Shown: positions 58,432-63,264 of the stretch, piece after piece | Position numbering within the stretch: the first letter of the stretch is position 1 | Layout: every line of letters begins with the position of its first letter | DNA from: Azospirillaceae bacterium | Lineage (GTDB): Bacteria > Pseudomonadota > Alphaproteobacteria > Azospirillales > Azospirillaceae | Assembly (NCBI GenBank): GCA_035645145.1 | Contig: DASQNC010000040.1 | Location: forward strand, 1-63,264 | Reading direction: 5' to 3' | DNA length: 63,264 nt | Translations under genes and position numbers: made by a program | The notes under the pieces: generated by a model | Told to the model about the DNA's origin: nothing | The model's input: only the letters and a program-made list of their open reading frames with translations | Database searches by the model: none

Positions 58432-59704
58432 AATCCTTAGGGGACGGGGCGATCCGTCCGTTCTGATCCGGGAGAACCTGGGCCTCAAGATCAACCACTT
58501 TCTCAATACTTCCGATGGCCGGGCGATGGTCGACCGATGGGACAACAACAACCGCCTCAAGGCGGTCGAGCGGGTGAGGGAGCACGCGATCGGGAGCAAC
58601 CGGTTGGAAGGGCGCGGCGTCTTCGATCCCCGCCACAATGACCACGCCAAGGCCATGATGCTTCTGGGTGCGGTCGCCAACAACCAGCCCGGTGGGGATT
58701 ACAACGGGTCCCATGCCTTCCAGGCGGTCCGGGAGATGGGGCAGCCGACGCTCCACGACATCGTGCAGACACTCTGGAAGGTTCCGAAGTTCCGGGACGT
58801 TTCCGGCCGCAACATCCTGACCAAGCTCGGGATCCCCATCCCGAAGGAAGTCAATGCCATGGGTGCGGATGCGCCCAAGACCGCCGCCCCGGCACAGCCC
58901 CGGATCCAGGAGACAACGCGGCAGGGTCTCTCCATGCCGCCGGCTGGGGCGCAGACCCGTTCCGAGCCGCCGGCTCCCTTGCCCGGCGGGCCGACCCGCG
59001 GGCCGGCTGACCTCATGCCGCCGCTCCTTACCCCGCCGGGTGGACAGACCATCCCCGGGCCCCGGGGCACCCCATCCCCTACCGGCACGCCGGCCGGATC
59101 TGCGCCGTCGGTCGCGCCCACACCCCCACCGTCGTTCCCGTCCGGTGGACAGGAAGCCTTCCTGTACGAGGAACCGGCCGGGAACCTGCTCCCGGCCACG
59201 TACTCACCCAGGCCGGAGTTGGGGGCCGAAGGGTTGGGCGCGGGGGACTGGCCGGCGAGCGTGAACCCCGATTGGTCCCTGACCCACCCCCCGATGCCGT
59301 TGCCCCCGGTTGCGCCTCTGCCCGGACGGTTCAACCTTGCCTCGGCAGAGGCAGGAACAGGGGGAGGGGGGTGGCCGGCGGGCAGGAGCCCTGGCTGGCC
59401 CCTCACCGGTCAGCCGTTGATCCCGGCCGCGCACGCCTCCGGACCGGGGCTCGGGTTCGGGGCGGCGGGCGCAGGCTTTCGGCCGACGGGCCTGGACCGG
59501 CTGTTCCCCCGCCTCCCGATGCCGCCGGTCCCGGATGCGCCCGGCCGGCGGCCCTGGGGGCTGCTCGACGTCGTCGCGCCGGGCCTGCTGGAGCCGCCGG
59601 AGGAGCCCGTGGGCCTTCTGGGCTCGTTCGGTGCCTTGAAGCCGCGCCCGGAAGGGGGGCTGTTGGCCGGGTTCCTGGACCTGGACAGGAACGGGACGAC
59701 CTGA
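58253..59704 (+). CDS. Large protein of unknown function, Pro/Gly-rich C-terminus
   Basis: A 483-residue frame from GTG 58253 (ATG 58274 is alternative). Neither has a good ribosome-binding site, which lies instead before the out-of-frame TTG 58105. Residues about 20-190 look like a folded helical domain (FLNTSDGRAMVDRWDNNN, GVFDPRHNDHAKAMMLLGAVANNQPGG). The rest is Pro/Gly/Ala-rich, low complexity, and probably extended. No signal peptide or membrane span is present. I do not recognise the family. Codon bias is strong, so the frame is real. Confidence 0.65.
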   Translation: METRLPIMPPPAKGDLSSPSIGVTQTDLFWNPKETRELVVAMQAAGYLKPDGAETDRVVEILRGRGDPSVLIRENLGLKINHFLNTSDGRAMVDRWDNNNRLKAVERVREHAIGSNRLEGRGVFDPRHNDHAKAMMLLGAVANNQPGGDYNGSHAFQAVREMGQPTLHDIVQTLWKVPKFRDVSGRNILTKLGIPIPKEVNAMGADAPKTAAPAQPRIQETTRQGLSMPPAGAQTRSEPPAPLPGGPTRGPADLMPPLLTPPGGQTIPGPRGTPSPTGTPAGSAPSVAPTPPPSFPSGGQEAFLYEEPAGNLLPATYSPRPELGAEGLGAGDWPASVNPDWSLTHPPMPLPPVAPLPGRFNLASAEAGTGGGGWPAGRSPGWPLTGQPLIPAAHASGPGLGFGAAGAGFRPTGLDRLFPRLPMPPVPDAPGRRPWGLLDVVAPGLLEPPEEPVGLLGSFGALKPRPEGGLLAGFLDLDRNGTT

Positions 59705-59794
59705 CGGAGCCGGGGTGCGGGCGGCGACGCCCGTGCCCCGACGGGCCGGTGGGCGAGGTGGCGTTCCGCCCCGCCGGCCCGTCGTGCGGCGGCC

Positions 59795-61228
59795 TCAGGC
59801 CGCCGTGCCGCCGACCGTCAGCCCGTCGATGCGCAGCGTCGGCTGGCCGACGCCGACGGGCACGCCCTGGCCCTCCTTGCCGCAGGTCCCGATGCCGGGA
59901 TCCAGTTCGGTGTCGTTGCCGACCATGGTGACCTTGGTCAGGGCGTCCGGGCCGTTGCCGATGATGGTGGCGCCCTTCACGGCCGGGCCGATCCGGCCGT
60001 CCTCGATCAGGTAGGCCTCCGACGCCGAGAACACGAACTTGCCCGAGGTGATGTCCACCTGGCCGCCGCCGAAGTTCACGGCGTACAGGCCGCGCTTCAC
60101 GCTGGCGATGACCTCGTCCTTGGTGTGGGCGCCGGGACGCATGACGGTGTTGGTCATGCGCGGCATCGGATGGTGGGCGAAGCTCTGCCGGCGGCCGTTG
60201 CCGGTGGGCTTCACGCCCATCAGGCGCGCGTTCAGCCGGTCCTGCATGTAGCCGACCAGGATCCCGTCCTCGATCAGCGTCGTGCACTGGCTGGGCGTGC
60301 CCTCGTCGTCCACGGTCAGCGAGCCGCGGCGGCGCTCCAGCGTGCCGTCGTCCACCACCGTGACGCCCGGGGCGGCCACGCGCTGGCCCAGCAGGCCGGA
60401 AAAGGCCGACGTCTTCTTGCGGTTGAAGTCGCCCTCCAACCCGTGGCCGATGGCCTCGTGCAGCAGGATGCCCGGCCAGCCGGGGCCGAGCACGATGGGC
60501 ATCTCGCCCGCCGGGGCTGGGATCGAGCCCAGGTTCACCAGCGCCTGGCGCAACGCCTCGTCCACTTGGCCCTGCCAGGTCTCGGTGCGCAGATAGTCGC
60601 CGTAGGACACCCGGCCGCCCGCGCCGAAGGACCCCGATTCCTGCCGGTCGCCTTCGCCGACGACCACCGACACGTTGAAGCGGACCAGCGGGCGGACATC
60701 GGCCACGCGCAACCCGTCGGGGCGCAGGATCTGCACCGCCTGCCACTCGCCCGACAGCGACACCGACACCTGCCGCACCCGCGGGTCGCGGGACCGGGCA
60801 TAGGCGTCGACGGCGGCCAGAACCGCCACCTTGTCGGCGAAGGGGACCTGGGACAGCGGGTTGTCGTCGCCGTAGAGGCGCCGGTTGGTGCCGGCCGGCG
60901 GGGTCGCCAGGGTGCCGCTGTGGCCCGCGCGCACGGCCTTGACCGTGTCGCCGGCCCGCCGGATCGCGTCCTCGGACAGGACCGAGGCATGGGCGTACCC
61001 GGTCGCCTCGCCGGCGATGGCGCGCAGGCCGAAACCCTGCTGCACGTCGAAGGACGCGCTGCGCAGCTTGCCGTCGTCCCACACCAGCGCTTCGGACTGG
61101 GTGTATTCCAGGAACAGTTCCCCGTCGTCCGCCCCCTTCAGCGCATCGGCGACGATGGCTTCGGTGCGCGCCCGGTCGAGGCCGGCCTGGGTGAAGAAGA
61201 GGTCGTCGGTGACGGCGAGATTGGACAT
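59795..61228 (-). CDS. tldD: TldD, zinc metalloprotease subunit
   Basis: A 477-residue TldD. The zinc and catalytic motif HEAIGH (H257, E258, H262) sits in LLHEAIGHGLEGDFNRKKTSAF. The C-terminal block PMPRMTNTVMRPGAHTKDE and the metal-ligand region FGGGQVDITSGKFVFSASEAYLIE are typical. ATG 61228 follows GGAG. It partners PmbA/TldE (51426-52793) to form the TldD/E heterodimer, but the genes are not in one operon. Confidence 0.96.
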   Translation of the reverse strand: MSNLAVTDDLFFTQAGLDRARTEAIVADALKGADDGELFLEYTQSEALVWDDGKLRSASFDVQQGFGLRAIAGEATGYAHASVLSEDAIRRAGDTVKAVRAGHSGTLATPPAGTNRRLYGDDNPLSQVPFADKVAVLAAVDAYARSRDPRVRQVSVSLSGEWQAVQILRPDGLRVADVRPLVRFNVSVVVGEGDRQESGSFGAGGRVSYGDYLRTETWQGQVDEALRQALVNLGSIPAPAGEMPIVLGPGWPGILLHEAIGHGLEGDFNRKKTSAFSGLLGQRVAAPGVTVVDDGTLERRRGSLTVDDEGTPSQCTTLIEDGILVGYMQDRLNARLMGVKPTGNGRRQSFAHHPMPRMTNTVMRPGAHTKDEVIASVKRGLYAVNFGGGQVDITSGKFVFSASEAYLIEDGRIGPAVKGATIIGNGPDALTKVTMVGNDTELDPGIGTCGKEGQGVPVGVGQPTLRIDGLTVGGTAA

Positions 61229-61594
61229 CGCGCACTCCGGGTATTCGAATGGGGCAGGGGAGCCGGACGGGAAGATTGCCGGGACGGCGGATTCGCTCCT
61301 GCATGAAGAGTGGCGTCGCCCGCGCCGGGGAACAAGCGCGCACAAGGGAGGGGGCGCGCCGGGCGTGCGGCGGCTTGCCGCCACGGCCTCCGCGCGATTG
61401 CGGACGGGGCCTCCGCCATCCATTTCCAACCCACGCGGAGATAGCACAAGGGTCACGGTGCGACGCGTAATCGCACACATCGTCCGCAGGGACGATTGAG
61501 CGTTGCACCGGGATCGGGGTAGTGTCCCGCGCGACTAAAACGGAGGCGCGGCGGATTCGTCGCGCCGAAATTCAGATTGGGACGCGGGTTGGGC
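61229..61594. other. Divergent tldD-coxB gap
   Basis: This gap has no convincing gene. It must carry the tldD promoter on the minus strand and the cox promoter on the plus strand. A plausible coxB promoter is TTGAGC (61496-61501), an 18-base spacer, and TAGTGT (61520-61525). This is an imperfect match to sigma70 and should be read as a candidate only. No clear regulator box or palindrome was found. Confidence 0.35.
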
Positions 61595-62449
61595 ATGTTT
61601 TCGAAGCGGTTCGGCGCCTTCGCGGCGCTCATGCTGACCATTCTCCTGGCGGCGCCGGCCGCGTTCGCGCAGGCGCCGGAACCCTGGCAGCTCGGCCTTC
61701 AGGCCGCGGCCTCGCCGGTGGGGCACCAGGTGGGGGCCTTCCACAATCTCCTGCTCTGGATCATCACGGGCATCACGCTGTTCGTGCTGGCCCTGCTCGT
61801 CTACGTGATGGTCCGGTTCAACGCGAACCGGAACCCGAACCCGGACAAGACCACCCATCATACCCTGATCGAGGTGGTGTGGACGGTGGTGCCGGTCCTG
61901 ATCCTGGTGGTGATCGCGATTCCGTCGTTCCGCCTGCTCTACTTCATGGAGAAGGCCGAGAACCCGGAAATGACGGTCAAGGTCACCGGGTACCAGTGGT
62001 ACTGGGGGTACGAGTACCCCGACCAGGGCGGGGTCTCCTTCACCAGCAACATGATCCCCGACGCGGAACTGAAGCCCGGCCAGAAGCGCCTGCTGGAAGT
62101 GGACAACCGCATGGTGGTGCCGGTGAACACCGTCGTCCGCCTGCAGACCACTGCCGCCGACGTGATCCACGCCTTCGCGCTGCCGGCCTTCGGCGTCAAG
62201 AAGGATGCCATCCCCGGCCGCTTGAACGAGACCTGGTTCAAGGCCGAGCGCGAGGGCGTCTACTACGGCCAGTGCTCGGAAATCTGCGGCATCAACCACG
62301 GCTACATGCCCATCGCGATCGAGGTCGTGTCCAAGCCGGTCTTCGAGGCTTGGGTGAAGCGCGCGCAGGCAGGCAATGTCCTGAGCCCCGCCATGGCCGC
62401 CGCCGATCCGGCCGACGGCCGGACGCAGACCGCCCAGGCCGGCAACTGA
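61595..62449 (+). CDS. coxB: Cytochrome c oxidase subunit II
   Basis: A 284-residue aa3-type subunit II. A signal peptide (LTILLAAPAAFA) is followed by two membrane spans. The periplasmic cupredoxin domain has KVTGYQWYWGYEYP (electron-entry Trp region) and ADVIHAFALPAFGVKKDAIPGR. The CuA site is GQCSEICGINHGYM, with both Cys, His and Met, plus the upstream His of VIHAF. ATG 61595 is chosen on the signal peptide. It precedes coxA by 50 bases. Confidence 0.98.
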   Translation: MFSKRFGAFAALMLTILLAAPAAFAQAPEPWQLGLQAAASPVGHQVGAFHNLLLWIITGITLFVLALLVYVMVRFNANRNPNPDKTTHHTLIEVVWTVVPVLILVVIAIPSFRLLYFMEKAENPEMTVKVTGYQWYWGYEYPDQGGVSFTSNMIPDAELKPGQKRLLEVDNRMVVPVNTVVRLQTTAADVIHAFALPAFGVKKDAIPGRLNETWFKAEREGVYYGQCSEICGINHGYMPIAIEVVSKPVFEAWVKRAQAGNVLSPAMAAADPADGRTQTAQAGN

Positions 62450-62496
62450 GCGCAAGGCCGATCGCCGAAACCCGACGAACGAACAAAGACCCCTAG

Positions 62497-63264
<768 letters not shown>

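Overview
The window is a high-GC chromosomal segment of an alphaproteobacterium, most like the Rhodospirillales/Azospirillaceae. The evidence is gene content and order: rplU-rpmA-obgE-proB, ileS-lspA followed by a DUF3035 (BamF) lipoprotein and a paired set of M16 peptidases, lpxL-lpxK-waaA, an endonuclease-type MutL, plant/proteobacterial-type GshA, UbiA/UbiD, and coxB-coxA. No genus marker is decisive. Genes are densely packed, with many 4-base ATGA/GTGA overlaps. About 35 genes have a named family or a confident function.

Left end (1-1042): about 950 bases of lower-GC DNA without a convincing gene. It opens with a shuffled duplication that carries a possible scrap of a tyrosine recombinase. 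It abuts the 3' end of tRNA-Ser(CGA), a classic integration position, so it may be a decayed island edge. From 1321: rplU-rpmA with a clear terminator, then obgE-proB-two tandem NUDIX genes-HAD phosphatase with overlapping ends (2104-5995). Next come an MFS transporter, an alpha/beta hydrolase, an unknown exported protein and an SDR, then ribF and ileS-lspA-DUF3035-M16-M16 (11636-18634).

Middle (18.7-41.9 kb): a solitary glycosyltransferase, VOC protein, pgi, a pentapeptide-repeat protein, mutL facing rsmD, and a pseudouridine synthase with an unusually long basic tail. These are followed by a PNPOx-like protein, tadA, a GT2 enzyme, purD/xseA (divergent) and a membrane histidine kinase with three PAS domains. 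A minus-strand envelope block then holds GNAT, lpxL, lpxK and waaA, followed by a GT4 glycosyltransferase and an LpxH-like phosphoesterase. Together they supply late lipid A steps, Kdo transfer and a further sugar transfer.

Right part (42-63 kb): a DUF2254 membrane gene broken by an exact 17-base tandem duplication plus an apparent internal deletion. Then a methyltransferase, ubiD, an unknown protein, DoxX, a CAT-like acetyltransferase behind a structured leader, another methyltransferase, a Bcr/CflA-type MFS, pmbA (tldE), ubiA, rsmE, gshA, two unknown genes (one apparently frameshifted), tldD, and coxB with the start of coxA running off the end. TldD and PmbA/TldE, the two halves of one protease, both lie in the window but are not adjacent.

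Most notable: the DUF2254 lesion; a dispersed intergenic element (two copies) whose hairpin arms differ in sequence yet both pair; a GT4 gene whose only sensible start is CTG within a CTGA overlap; the structured leader before the CAT-like gene; a perfect 24-base palindrome over the tadA ribosome-binding site; and the gene at 58.1-59.7 kb whose best-supported start lies in a different frame from its body. I found no CRISPR array, complete insertion sequence, prophage or secondary-metabolite cluster.
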